Assembly: GCF_900167075.1 (NCBI RefSeq) | Contig: NZ_FUWH01000004.1 | Span: forward strand, 124,001 to 188,000 | Length of the DNA stretch: 64,000 bases | Source of the DNA: Sediminibacterium ginsengisoli | GTDB lineage: Bacteria; Bacteroidota; Bacteroidia; Chitinophagales; Chitinophagaceae | Direction: 5' to 3' | Shown here: piece by piece, positions 35,048-45,693 of the stretch | Position numbering within the stretch: the first letter of the stretch is position 1 | Layout of the letters: every line of letters starts with the position of its first letter | Made by a program: the position numbers and the translations under genes | The notes under the pieces: generated by a model | What the model was told of the DNA's origin: nothing | Seen by the model: only the letters and a program-made list of their open reading frames with translations | Database searches by the model: none

Positions 35048-35512
35048 ATGAAGCAGATTCTTTTTTTCATTTTTTCAGCCTGTTTAACATTTATGGCCTG
35101 TTCATCGCATAAAATAGCCAAATCGCCGGCAATCGAGCAGGGCATTACCGGCCGGGTGGTGGAGGAAACCGGCAACCGCATGCCCATGGTAGGCGCCCAG
35201 CTTCCGGAACCTAAAGGCGTGAAGGTCAAGGTACTTATATATGAACCAACCAATATCAGCCAGGTAACCCGCACCGGCACAGCCCCCCTATATACGGCTA
35301 TTCACACGAAATTGATTGATTCGGTACAGACAGACAGCACAGGCTATTTTACCGTAGCGCTGGCACCCGGCTCCTATTCGCTGTTCATTAAACAGGGCAG
35401 GGAATATTACGGCAACCTTTTCGATACCCAGAACAATATTGCCCTTTTTACAGTGGGCGAAGGCCAGCTTACCCGCGTAAAGCTTACCATCAATACCGGC
35501 GCCGTTTATTAA
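35048..35512 (+). CDS. Lipoprotein with carboxypeptidase-regulatory-like fold
   Basis: 154 residues. The N-terminal IFSACLTFMACSS has a lipobox with C18. A short beta-domain follows: GITGRVVEETGNRMPMVGAQ, DSTGYFTVALAPGSYSLFIK and GREYYGNLFDTQNN, with the turn and Asn patterns of a carboxypeptidase-regulatory-like domain. Likely a small outer-membrane-facing lipoprotein of unknown function. The ATG at 35048 is just downstream of a TACTTTCA box. It precedes mfd by 69 bases. Confidence 0.82.
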   Translation: MKQILFFIFSACLTFMACSSHKIAKSPAIEQGITGRVVEETGNRMPMVGAQLPEPKGVKVKVLIYEPTNISQVTRTGTAPLYTAIHTKLIDSVQTDSTGYFTVALAPGSYSLFIKQGREYYGNLFDTQNNIALFTVGEGQLTRVKLTINTGAVY

Positions 35513-35524
35513 CCGTAAACGGGT

Positions 35525-35532
35525 TATCTTTG
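35525..35532 (+). promoter_or_regulatory. -7 box of the mfd promoter
   Basis: TATCTTTG, a full consensus match, 49 bases before the mfd ATG and shortly after the lipoprotein stop, so mfd probably has its own promoter. Confidence 0.5.
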
Positions 35533-35581
35533 CATTCCTTTGGGGCAAAAGGACCTCTTTTGCAGAACAGGAGTTGCAACT

Positions 35582-38500
35582 ATGAACCTGAATGTGTTGC
35601 TGGAGCAGTTTAAAAACGACCCCCGCCTTTTCCAGCTGGCGGACAGGCTTTCTTTTGCCGATACCCAGAAAATCTTCCTGAAAAACTTACAGGGCAGCAG
35701 TGCGGAATTCATCGTGAGTTCGGTTTTTATGCATCCCGCAACCGAGCAGCTTAACCACCTGGTGGTGTTGAACGATGCGGAAGAAGCCGCTTATTTCCAC
35801 AATACACTGGAAAATCTGACGAATGCACTGGACCTGTTCTATTTTCCTTCTTCCTTTAAAAATCGCCGGAATTTCAGAGTGCTGAACAGCTCACATGTGA
35901 TGCTGCGCACAGAAGCCCTTACCAAAATATCGGCCGGAGGCAACAGGAAAATACTCGTATCGTACCCCGAGGCATTATTTGAAAAAGTAGTATTACCCAA
36001 TACGCTTAACAGTAACATCATCCAGATCAAAACAAACGACACCATCAACCCCGAAAGCCTGATGGAGCTGTTTGTAATGTATGGATTCCAGCGCACCGAT
36101 TTCGTTTATGAGCCCGGCCAGTTTGCGATCAGGGGCGGGATCCTCGATATCTACTCTTTTGGTAATGAAAAACCTTACCGGGTAGAGTTGTTCGGCAACG
36201 AGGTAGACAGCATCCGCATCTTCGATCCCGAAACACAGCTTAGCGAACGGAAGCTGCTGCAGGTAAGCATTATTCCGAATGTGGAAACACAATTCGAAAG
36301 CAGCGAGAAAGTATCACTCGCAGAATTCCTTCCGGAGAATACCGTGGTGTGGATGAAAGACTGGGATGTGATCGATGAAAGGATCAGGCAGCAGCAGGAA
36401 GATCTTGAAAACTTTATCCAGCTGCTGGCCAATGGCGGCGAGACTTCCACCCAGACAGATGAAGACGATACCAAAATTGTAAAACAGGTAAGTCAGAAAG
36501 ACTTTGTGTTACCCGATCAGCTTTCGGAACAGCTGAACAAACGTCACCTGGTGGAATTCGGTTACAAGGCGCAGTTATCCAATTTCGAGATCTCTTTCCA
36601 TACAAGACCACAGCCCGCATTCAACAGGCAATTCGACCTGCTGATCAAGGATCTTAAAGCGCATGAAAGTGCAGGTTACGGCATTTATATTTTTGCAGAA
36701 CAGGCCCGCCAGCTGGAACGACTGAACAGCATTTTCACAGATCTCAATACAGAGATCCAATTTGTTCCCGTGGCTACAAGCATACATGAGGGCTTTATCG
36801 ATGAAGACCTGAAAGTGATCTGCTATACCGATCACCAGATCTTTCAGCGCTACCATAAATACCGTGTAAAGCAGGCTTATAACAAGAACAAGGCACTAAC
36901 ACTGAAAACCCTGCGCGACCTGCAACCGGGAGATTTCGTCACACATATCGATCACGGTGTGGGAACGTACAGCGGACTGCAGAAACTGGAAGTGAACGGC
37001 AGGCTGCAGGAAGCAGTGCGCATCATTTACAAGGACAGTGATATCCTGTACGTGAACATCAATTCACTGCACAAGATCTCCAAGTATACCGGCAAGGAAG
37101 GAACGGTGCCGAAGATCAACAAGCTGGGCAGTGATGTGTGGACCAAACTCAAGGACAAAACAAAAGCCAAGGTAAAAGAAGTGGCTTTTGACCTGATCAA
37201 GTTATATGCGCAACGGAAATCGCAGCATGGCTTTGCACATACGCCGGATAACTACATGCAGACCGAACTGGAAGCCTCTTTCATTTATGAAGACACGCCC
37301 GATCAGAGCAAGGCAACTGCAGATGTGAAAAAGGACATGGAGAATCCGGCGCCGATGGACAGGCTTGTCTGCGGCGATGTGGGTTTTGGCAAAACAGAGA
37401 TCGCAGTACGCGCAGCATTCAAATCGGTGGTAGATGGTAAACAGGCTGCGGTGCTTGTTCCAACTACTATCCTGGCTTTCCAGCATTATAAAACGTTTAA
37501 AGAAAGATTGAAGGATTTTCCGGTTACGGTTGATTATATCAATCGTTTCAAATCTTCAAAAGAGAAAAAGGAAACACTTAAAAAATTAGAAGAAGGTAAG
37601 ATCGATATCATTGTAGGAACACACGGTCTGCTTGGAAAAGAAGTAAAGTTCAAAGATCTCGGCATCATGGTAATTGATGAAGAGCAGAAATTTGGTGTAG
37701 CGCATAAGGAAAAGCTGAAAACGCTTAAAACGAATGTAGACTGTCTTACGCTTACTGCAACGCCCATCCCGAGAACGCTGCAGTTTTCCCTTATGGGTGC
37801 GCGTGATCTCAGCATCATCAACACACCGCCGCCGAACAGGCAACCGATACAGACAGAAGCGCATGTATTCAATGACGACTTCATCCGCGATGCAATCTAT
37901 TTCGAAACCGAGCGCGGCGGGCAGGTGTTCTTCATTCATAACCGTGTACAGGGGCTTCCGGAAATGGCCGCATTGATACAGGGTCTGTGCCCCGATCTGA
38001 GTATCGGCTTTGCACATGGCCAGCTCGAAGGGCATGAACTGGAAGAACGGATCCTCGATTTTATAGACCGCAGGTACGATGTGCTGGTATGTACCAATAT
38101 CGTGGAAAGCGGCGTGGATATTGCGAACGTGAATACCATCATCATCAATAACGCACACCATTTCGGACTGAGCGATCTGCACCAGCTGAGAGGACGCGTA
38201 GGACGCAGCAATAAAAAAGCATTCTGTTATTTATTGTCGCCCCCGATGAGCACATTGCCGGACGATTCCAGAAAAAGATTACAGACACTGGAACAGTTCA
38301 GCGACCTGGGAAGCGGCTTCCAGATTGCAATGCGTGACCTGGATATCCGTGGTGCGGGTAACCTGCTCGGTGGTGAACAAAGCGGTTTCATGGCCGATAT
38401 CGGTTTTGAAATGTACCAGAAGATCCTGGAAGAAGCGATCAGGGAGCTGAAACGGACTTCATTCAAGGATCTGTTCAAGGAAGAGATCAGCAAGCAGGAT

Positions 38501-38986
38501 GATTATGTAAGCGACTGTACCATTGATACCGATCTTGAAGTATTGATCCCTGATCATTATGTAGAAAGTATCACAGAAAGGCTTTCATTGTATACAAGGC
38601 TCGACAACTGCGAAAAAGAAGAAGAGCTGCAGGATTTCCATCGTGAAATGACAGACCGTTTCGGACCAATGCCATCACAGGTGGAAGATCTTTTCACTAC
38701 TGTAAGATGCCGCTGGCTCGCGGTGAAGATAGGTTTTGAAAAAATGACGCTGAAAGACCAGACCATGCGTTGTTATTTTATCAACAAACCCGACTCGCCT
38801 TATTTCGAGTCAGAACTCTTTAAACAGGTATTACATTACCTGCAAACAGGCACCAATAAAGCGAGGCTGAAACAGGCCGGAAAGAATTTCCTGCTCGTTG
38901 CAGATAATATAAAAGATATGGAAGCCATGCATCGTTTCCTGCAACATATGCACGATCATGTAATTCCCGCAGTTGCAGGTGTATAA
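35582..38986 (+). CDS. mfd: Transcription-repair coupling factor
   Basis: 1134 residues, full length. It displaces stalled RNA polymerase and recruits UvrA. Domains in order: UvrB-homology N-terminal region with PGQFAIRGGILDIYSFGNE, the RNAP-interacting CarD/TRCF domain LQPGDFVTHIDHGVGTYSGL, then RecG-like helicase with Walker A GDVGFGKTE, DEEQ box VIDEEQKFG, TATPIPRTLQFS, and motif VI region LRGRVGRSNKKAF, and the TRCF C-terminal domain ending before the hairpin. The start at 35582 follows MNLNVLLEQFKNDP. Its end is followed by a perfect palindrome. Confidence 0.96.
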   Translation: MNLNVLLEQFKNDPRLFQLADRLSFADTQKIFLKNLQGSSAEFIVSSVFMHPATEQLNHLVVLNDAEEAAYFHNTLENLTNALDLFYFPSSFKNRRNFRVLNSSHVMLRTEALTKISAGGNRKILVSYPEALFEKVVLPNTLNSNIIQIKTNDTINPESLMELFVMYGFQRTDFVYEPGQFAIRGGILDIYSFGNEKPYRVELFGNEVDSIRIFDPETQLSERKLLQVSIIPNVETQFESSEKVSLAEFLPENTVVWMKDWDVIDERIRQQQEDLENFIQLLANGGETSTQTDEDDTKIVKQVSQKDFVLPDQLSEQLNKRHLVEFGYKAQLSNFEISFHTRPQPAFNRQFDLLIKDLKAHESAGYGIYIFAEQARQLERLNSIFTDLNTEIQFVPVATSIHEGFIDEDLKVICYTDHQIFQRYHKYRVKQAYNKNKALTLKTLRDLQPGDFVTHIDHGVGTYSGLQKLEVNGRLQEAVRIIYKDSDILYVNINSLHKISKYTGKEGTVPKINKLGSDVWTKLKDKTKAKVKEVAFDLIKLYAQRKSQHGFAHTPDNYMQTELEASFIYEDTPDQSKATADVKKDMENPAPMDRLVCGDVGFGKTEIAVRAAFKSVVDGKQAAVLVPTTILAFQHYKTFKERLKDFPVTVDYINRFKSSKEKKETLKKLEEGKIDIIVGTHGLLGKEVKFKDLGIMVIDEEQKFGVAHKEKLKTLKTNVDCLTLTATPIPRTLQFSLMGARDLSIINTPPPNRQPIQTEAHVFNDDFIRDAIYFETERGGQVFFIHNRVQGLPEMAALIQGLCPDLSIGFAHGQLEGHELEERILDFIDRRYDVLVCTNIVESGVDIANVNTIIINNAHHFGLSDLHQLRGRVGRSNKKAFCYLLSPPMSTLPDDSRKRLQTLEQFSDLGSGFQIAMRDLDIRGAGNLLGGEQSGFMADIGFEMYQKILEEAIRELKRTSFKDLFKEEISKQDDYVSDCTIDTDLEVLIPDHYVESITERLSLYTRLDNCEKEEELQDFHREMTDRFGPMPSQVEDLFTTVRCRWLAVKIGFEKMTLKDQTMRCYFINKPDSPYFESELFKQVLHYLQTGTNKARLKQAGKNFLLVADNIKDMEAMHRFLQHMHDHVIPAVAGV

Positions 38987-38990
38987 AAAA

Positions 38991-39014
38991 TCCGGCAGTA
39001 CATGTACTGCCGGA
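38991..39014. terminator. Perfect 24-bp palindrome, terminator for the minus gene
   Basis: TCCGGCAGTACATGTACTGCCGGA, with six A on the left flank, which on the minus strand read as a T-run after the stem; the small gene's stop at 39047 lies just upstream. The plus side has ATTTTT after 9 bases, so it may also serve mfd. Confidence 0.75.
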
Positions 39015-39046
39015 AGTAATTCATTTTTGCAGGTTATCAGGGCAAA

Positions 39047-39253
39047 CTAGAAGTCTTTCTTAGCTACACCGTCAGCGATTGCCTGCAGTGCTTTAGCCTC
39101 GCTGAGAATAGCCGCCATTTTATTTCCTTTTCCGTCATGACCGGAAGCCATATAACCACCGCGGGCGGTTTTGGTAACCACAGCATCATGCATAGGAACA
39201 TTTTTTTCTTTTGTTTTCAGGCAATATGCTTTGATCATCTTTGAAGTGTCCAT
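39047..39253 (-). CDS. Small protein resembling DUF5679 but lacking its cysteines
   Basis: 68 residues. The middle MIKAYCLKTKEKNVPMHDAV and GGYMASGHDGKGNKM follow the pattern of the DUF5679 zinc-ribbon proteins (AYCxKCxxKxEM ... GxCPxCGxKM), but the second cysteine of the first pair is Thr and the second pair is replaced by His-Asp-Gly-Lys. If homologous it can no longer bind zinc in the usual way. The C-terminal ILSEAKALQAIADGVAKKDF is an added helix. Function unknown. Confidence 0.65.
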   Translation of the reverse strand: MDTSKMIKAYCLKTKEKNVPMHDAVVTKTARGGYMASGHDGKGNKMAAILSEAKALQAIADGVAKKDF

Positions 39254-39340
39254 AGTTCTTGAATTTACAGGTTAATAAATATCAGCCATTGTAAAATAAG
39301 ACTTTTTCCGTCAAATACGGAAGAGTTCTTTTACAGCAAT

Positions 39341-40693
39341 TCAATAGCGGACATCTTTTCGCTGCCGGCTGATCATTTCTTTAAACAAGGTTTCATCGAT
39401 ACTGAAAGTGAACCCATTAGATTCCATGAACAGCCATTTCTTCCCCGGTTGCCCGATACCATCCACATACCTGCTGCCATCGAATACACGTACTACGATC
39501 ATCTTCACATAATCCGGCTCGAATCTTCCGGGGGCCGCACCTGCGCCAACAGGCTGCTTAACAGGGTATTTAGGACTCAGTCTCCCTTTGCCGAATGTAC
39601 CGGAAGGTTCATCCCAGTCGCCATCCATTTTATCCATGGTAAGCAGGCTCTCCTTTTTCATATTCTCGTAATCTGTTCTGCTCACTTCCGAAAAAATGGT
39701 TGTGTTACGTTTTACCACTTTCCATTTACCGGATGGAAGCTGTGTACCCCACACAATTGCATTACCATCGTAATAGGGTGACAACAGGGGAATTGTTACA
39801 GTACTGGCAGGTGCTGTATTTCCGGAGGTGGATGTATTATTGTTCGATCCGGGCTGCTGCGCTGTATTCCTTGTATCCACCTGGCCGGGAATATAGATCT
39901 CACCGGTCTGTTGGTTATAATAGATCGGTGGCGGGAAATTGATACCGCTCAGATCTGTGCCTGTATAAGTTGTGCCAGGTCTTCTTCCGGGAGTAGCGGT
40001 AGCAGGAGTTCCGCATATGCGGAATTTCTCAATGACATTATTGTTGTGATAGATAAAAAGACTGTCGCCTTTACGGTAATAACGAACCGCTTCCCATTGC
40101 ACTTCACTGCTGCCGGAAGATGAAGTATTATTACCCGGACCGGAAGTACTGGCACCATTCAGGTATTTGCTGATGTCTGAGGGATAATTCATAGACACGC
40201 CTGTGATCCGCAGGTTGATGATGGTAAAGCCGGCTTTATAAAGATCTTTTGCCTGCTGTGCATTCAGGCCGGGAAATACCTGCGACCAGTTGGGACTGCC
40301 GGCCATATCAAAATCCATCAGCTGTTTCTTGCAGATGTTTGTAACCACTGTTTTTCCGCCGCTGCTGATATCGTAACAGACATCAACGGAAGACAGTTTT
40401 ATCTTTTCCGCAACTGCTGCGGGCAGGATGCTCATGAGATAGCGTTTCCCGCCATAATAAAAATAGCTGCCGGGTTTGAAACGACCTGCCAGTGCTTTGA
40501 ATGTAGCATCTCCGAAAAAAACATCATACGTGATCTTCACGGTAATATTTCCCGCAGCGCCTTTTTGAAATGAGTCTGCTTCGTAGAAAAGTTCCTGTGT
40601 TGTTTCTACTTTGTAATCTTTGCTCTGGGCGGAAAGCAATGCTGATATTGCTATAAGGCCGGATAACAGCAGCAGCCGGATCATGCTTTTCAT
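39341..40693 (-). CDS. Secreted protein of unknown function, 450 aa
   Basis: Signal peptide MKSMIRLLLLSGLIAISALLSAQ, then two folded regions around a low-complexity spacer: residues about 25-195 (LYEADSFQKGAAGNITVKIT, VDVCYDISSGGKTVVTNICKK) and 200-450 with NNTSSSGSSEVQWEA and a second Asn/Ser/Thr/Pro-rich linker (SNNNTSTSGNTAPASTVTIP). The C-terminal part holds RPGTTYTGTDLSGINFPPPI and ends RKDVRY. I do not recognise the family. No T9SS-type C-terminal domain is visible. It follows the gyrB terminator and lies codirectional with it. Confidence 0.7.
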   Translation of the reverse strand: MKSMIRLLLLSGLIAISALLSAQSKDYKVETTQELFYEADSFQKGAAGNITVKITYDVFFGDATFKALAGRFKPGSYFYYGGKRYLMSILPAAVAEKIKLSSVDVCYDISSGGKTVVTNICKKQLMDFDMAGSPNWSQVFPGLNAQQAKDLYKAGFTIINLRITGVSMNYPSDISKYLNGASTSGPGNNTSSSGSSEVQWEAVRYYRKGDSLFIYHNNNVIEKFRICGTPATATPGRRPGTTYTGTDLSGINFPPPIYYNQQTGEIYIPGQVDTRNTAQQPGSNNNTSTSGNTAPASTVTIPLLSPYYDGNAIVWGTQLPSGKWKVVKRNTTIFSEVSRTDYENMKKESLLTMDKMDGDWDEPSGTFGKGRLSPKYPVKQPVGAGAAPGRFEPDYVKMIVVRVFDGSRYVDGIGQPGKKWLFMESNGFTFSIDETLFKEMISRQRKDVRY

Positions 40694-40762
40694 AAGTGGT
40701 CTTTGGACCGAAAGATACTGTGCAAAGAAGGGCCGGCATGTACCGATTTTGTGGTATGCAAA

Positions 40763-40782
40763 AGGGCCGGTAAACCGGCCCT
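40763..40782 (-). terminator. Hairpin after gyrB
   Basis: AGGGCCGG-taaa-CCGGCCCT, perfect 8-bp stem, 28 bases after the gyrB stop on the minus strand, followed by TTTGC, a short T-run. A likely terminator of moderate strength. Confidence 0.7.
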
Positions 40783-40810
40783 GAAATATCTGTACTGTTT
40801 ATCAGCAGTC

Positions 40811-42859
<2,049 letters not shown>

Positions 42860-42973
42860 TCAGGCATGGAAACAAGCCTAGTTTTCCCCATCCCGAAGCC
42901 TGTAATTTACCTGATATGACCGTTTTATGACGCATATTCACAACCCGCCTTTAGGTAATTGAATGTTTGTACA

Positions 42974-42981
42974 TTAATTTT
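42974..42981 (+). promoter_or_regulatory. -7 box of the cysteine-rich AraC gene
   Basis: TAATTTTG, a full match, 6 bases before the ATG at 42988. The transcript would have almost no leader, or translation starts at the second ATG at 43000. Confidence 0.45.
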
Positions 42982-42987
42982 GTAGCT

Positions 42988-43911
42988 ATGGTACAGGTAA
43001 TGGATATACTGAAGATGACAGGCAAGCCGGCAAGTGAGATGGAAATGGATCTGTTATACCAGAAGGACCAGCATGTGCCGGGTTCTATCCAGTACAACAT
43101 CAAACGGTATTATGCGCATCACCCGTGGGTGGCGGAAGATACGGGTATGATGGTGTATCATTACAGTACCAGCCGCTCGGAGGAGAATTACCTGGAGCTT
43201 CGTTACTGTACTACGGGCAACCGGTATTGTAACCAGAAAAGTTGCAGCGGCTGTGCGGAACTGCCAACAGACAACTGCAGCGGCAAACACCAGACGGTGG
43301 ATGTGTTCACTTTTCATTTTACGGGTACTTTCCTGCAGCAGTTTGTACATAATGTAAAGCTGAGTAACAGGAAGGATGAAGTGCTGGCATTCAAACACCC
43401 GCACGCTTTTACCAAGATCTTCCCCCTCTGTAACCGTAAACGCAACGCGCTCGATTCATTGCTGAACCACAGCTATTCCGGTGCGCTCGAAAATATCTTC
43501 GTCAACGCCAAAGTACACGAACTCCTGCTGTACAGCCTGGAATGTCTGGTAGACGAGAAAGAAGAAGGCTTTACCTGTAAGTTCCTGGCAGACGAAAGCG
43601 GCCGCGATCGCATTTACCAGGCCCGGGAGATCCTGCTCCAGCATATTGGCGACCCTATCACCATCAAGGAACTCAGCCGTAAAGTGGCTATGAACGAATG
43701 TTACCTTAAGAAAGGATTCAAAGAGGTCTTCGGTACCACTATATTCGATTTTTACCAGCAGCAGCGCATGGAGCATGCCAAATACCTGCTCTACGAAAAA
43801 GGCCTGAGCGTAACCGATGTATCCGCACTGCTCGGCTATTCGTCGATCTCACATTTCTCGGCAGCTTTTAAAAAACATACCGGTATCAAACCCTGCGAAC
43901 TGCTGAAATGA
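42988..43911 (+). CDS. AraC-family regulator with a cysteine cluster
   Basis: 307 residues from the ATG at 42988. The C-terminal AraC DNA-binding domain (about 205-307) has ITIKELSRKVAMNECYLKKG and VSALLGYSSISHFSAAFKKH. The N-terminal sensor domain carries five cysteines in a 24-residue stretch (C74, C81, C86, C89, C97: YCNQKSCSGCAE), unusual for a standard AraC sensor and suggesting metal or redox binding. The family VxxLLGYxSxSHF pattern is intact. A -7 box lies immediately upstream; no adjoining target gene can be asserted. Confidence 0.88.
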   Translation: MVQVMDILKMTGKPASEMEMDLLYQKDQHVPGSIQYNIKRYYAHHPWVAEDTGMMVYHYSTSRSEENYLELRYCTTGNRYCNQKSCSGCAELPTDNCSGKHQTVDVFTFHFTGTFLQQFVHNVKLSNRKDEVLAFKHPHAFTKIFPLCNRKRNALDSLLNHSYSGALENIFVNAKVHELLLYSLECLVDEKEEGFTCKFLADESGRDRIYQAREILLQHIGDPITIKELSRKVAMNECYLKKGFKEVFGTTIFDFYQQQRMEHAKYLLYEKGLSVTDVSALLGYSSISHFSAAFKKHTGIKPCELLK

Positions 43912-43984
43912 TTTCCCCCGCTCATCCCCGCGGTTTTATCATATAGGTTTATGCGTCTATCTTTATAGAGCTAACCAAACCATT

Positions 43985-45613
43985 ATGAGAAACATATTTG
44001 CATTTGCCCTCCTGTTATTGCTGAGCTCCTGCAGCAGCAGTAACCAGGCAGACCTGATCATTCATCATGCAGTGATCTATACCGTAGACAGCAGTTTCAG
44101 CGTTGCCGAAGCCATGGCTGTGAAAGACGGTAAAATCCTTGCAACCGGCACCAACGATGACATTCTGAAAAAGTACACATCTGCCAACAGCGTGGATGCC
44201 GGCGGCAAAACCATTTACCCGGGCTTTACAGATGCACACGCACATTTTGTAGGCTATGGCCGTTCGTTATTCCAGGTAGACCTCTTTGGTACCACCAGCT
44301 GGCAGGAAGCGGTTGAACGCGTTAAAGCCTTTGCTGCCGCACACCCTGACCTCGAATGGATCCAGGGACGCGGCTGGGACCAGAACAAATGGCCCGGTAA
44401 AAGTTTCCCGCTGAACGATATGCTGAATTCGGCTTTCCCCGACAAACCGGTAGTACTCACACGCGTAGACGGACATGCGGCTATTGCCAACCAGAAAGCG
44501 CTTGATCTTGCAGGTATCAAAGCCGGACAAACCATCACCGGCGGCTCTATCGAAACCATCAACGGAAAACTGACAGGCGTACTGATCGATAATGCCTGTG
44601 GCCAGGTATATGCAAAGGTTCCAGCACCCTCTAAAGAAACCTATGCCCAATGGCTGGAAGCTGCACAGAAAAACTGTTTTGCGCAGGGACTGACCACCAT
44701 TACGGACTGCGGATTAAGCTACCGAGATGTGGATTATATTGACGCTCTGCAGCAGGAGGGCAAACTGGATATGCGTTTATATGTCATGCTCAGCGACGAC
44801 CAGGAGAACTACGATAAATACCTGAAAAAAGGTCCTTACAAAACAGAAAAGCTTTTTGTAAAAGGGATCAAGGTATATGCCGACGGAGCGCTTGGCAGCA
44901 GGGGCGCATGCCTGTTACAGCCTTACAGCGACAAGCCGGGCTGGCAGGGATTCCTGTTACGCAACAAAGAACATTATGACTCACTGGCACAGGTACTGGC
45001 CGGAACGGATTTCCAGATGTGTACACATGCGATCGGCGACAGCGCCAACAGGGCCATCCTGAACATTTATAACAAATACCTGAAAGGCAAAAACGATAAG
45101 CGCTGGCGCATAGAACATGCGCAGGTGATCAGTCAGCAGGACTTCCCGCTGTTTGGTTCAGCATCCGTTATCCCTTCCGTGCAGCCTACGCATGGTACCA
45201 GTGATATGTACTGGGCAGGAGAAAGACTGGGCGCTGAAAGACTGAAAGGTGCTTATGCATACAAACAATTGTTACAGCAGAATGGCTGGCTCCCGCTGGG
45301 AACGGATTTTCCTGTAGAAGATATCTCACCGTTTAAAACCTTCCTGGCAGCTGTGGTACGTAAAGATGCAAGCGGATATCCTGCAGCCGGATTCCAGATG
45401 GATAATGCACTCTCACGTGAAGAAGCGATCAGGGGAATGACCATCTGGGCAGCAAAAGCCAATTTCATGGAGAAAGAAACCGGTAGCCTGGAGGCAGGTA
45501 AGAAAGCTGATTTTATCCTGCTCGACCAGGACCTGATGAAAGTTGCCGATACATCCATCCTCAAAGTAAAAGTAACTGCCACCTATCTCGGTGGTAAGAA
45601 AGTACACGGTTAG
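43985..45613 (+). CDS. Amidohydrolase-family lipoprotein (YtcJ-like)
   Basis: 542 residues. The N-terminal LLLLLSSCSSSNQADL has a lipobox (Cys16). Amidohydrolase features: GFTDAHAHFVG with the metal-binding HxH, LEWIQGRGWDQN, the ERVKAFAAAHP region, and late HAIGDSANRAIL. The N-terminal VIYTVDSSFSVAEAMAVKDG and C-terminal GSLEAGKKADFILLDQDLMK match the YtcJ-type subgroup with the extra beta-domain. It hydrolyses an unknown C-N or ester substrate, probably in the periplasm. A TATCTTTA box lies upstream and a terminator downstream. Confidence 0.88.
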   Translation: MRNIFAFALLLLLSSCSSSNQADLIIHHAVIYTVDSSFSVAEAMAVKDGKILATGTNDDILKKYTSANSVDAGGKTIYPGFTDAHAHFVGYGRSLFQVDLFGTTSWQEAVERVKAFAAAHPDLEWIQGRGWDQNKWPGKSFPLNDMLNSAFPDKPVVLTRVDGHAAIANQKALDLAGIKAGQTITGGSIETINGKLTGVLIDNACGQVYAKVPAPSKETYAQWLEAAQKNCFAQGLTTITDCGLSYRDVDYIDALQQEGKLDMRLYVMLSDDQENYDKYLKKGPYKTEKLFVKGIKVYADGALGSRGACLLQPYSDKPGWQGFLLRNKEHYDSLAQVLAGTDFQMCTHAIGDSANRAILNIYNKYLKGKNDKRWRIEHAQVISQQDFPLFGSASVIPSVQPTHGTSDMYWAGERLGAERLKGAYAYKQLLQQNGWLPLGTDFPVEDISPFKTFLAAVVRKDASGYPAAGFQMDNALSREEAIRGMTIWAAKANFMEKETGSLEAGKKADFILLDQDLMKVADTSILKVKVTATYLGGKKVHG

Positions 45614-45636
45614 ATTTTATTGAGATATCCGGATAT

Positions 45637-45674
45637 AATAAAAAAGACTGCAATACATGCAGTCTTTTTTATTA
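45637..45674. terminator. Bidirectional terminator
   Basis: AGACTGCA-ataca-TGCAGTCT, with AATAAAAA on one side and TTTTTTATT on the other, between the amidohydrolase stop (45613) and the permease stop (45694). Confidence 0.9.
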
Positions 45675-45693
45675 TCGTTCAATATATCTTTTC

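Noticed and set aside
37586..38182. 198-codon minus-strand frame over mfd
   Set aside because: Antisense to the helicase motifs of Mfd.
40011..40026. Palindrome CCGCATATGCGG
   Set aside because: Lies inside the coding sequence of the 450-residue secreted protein; no positional reason to treat it as a site.
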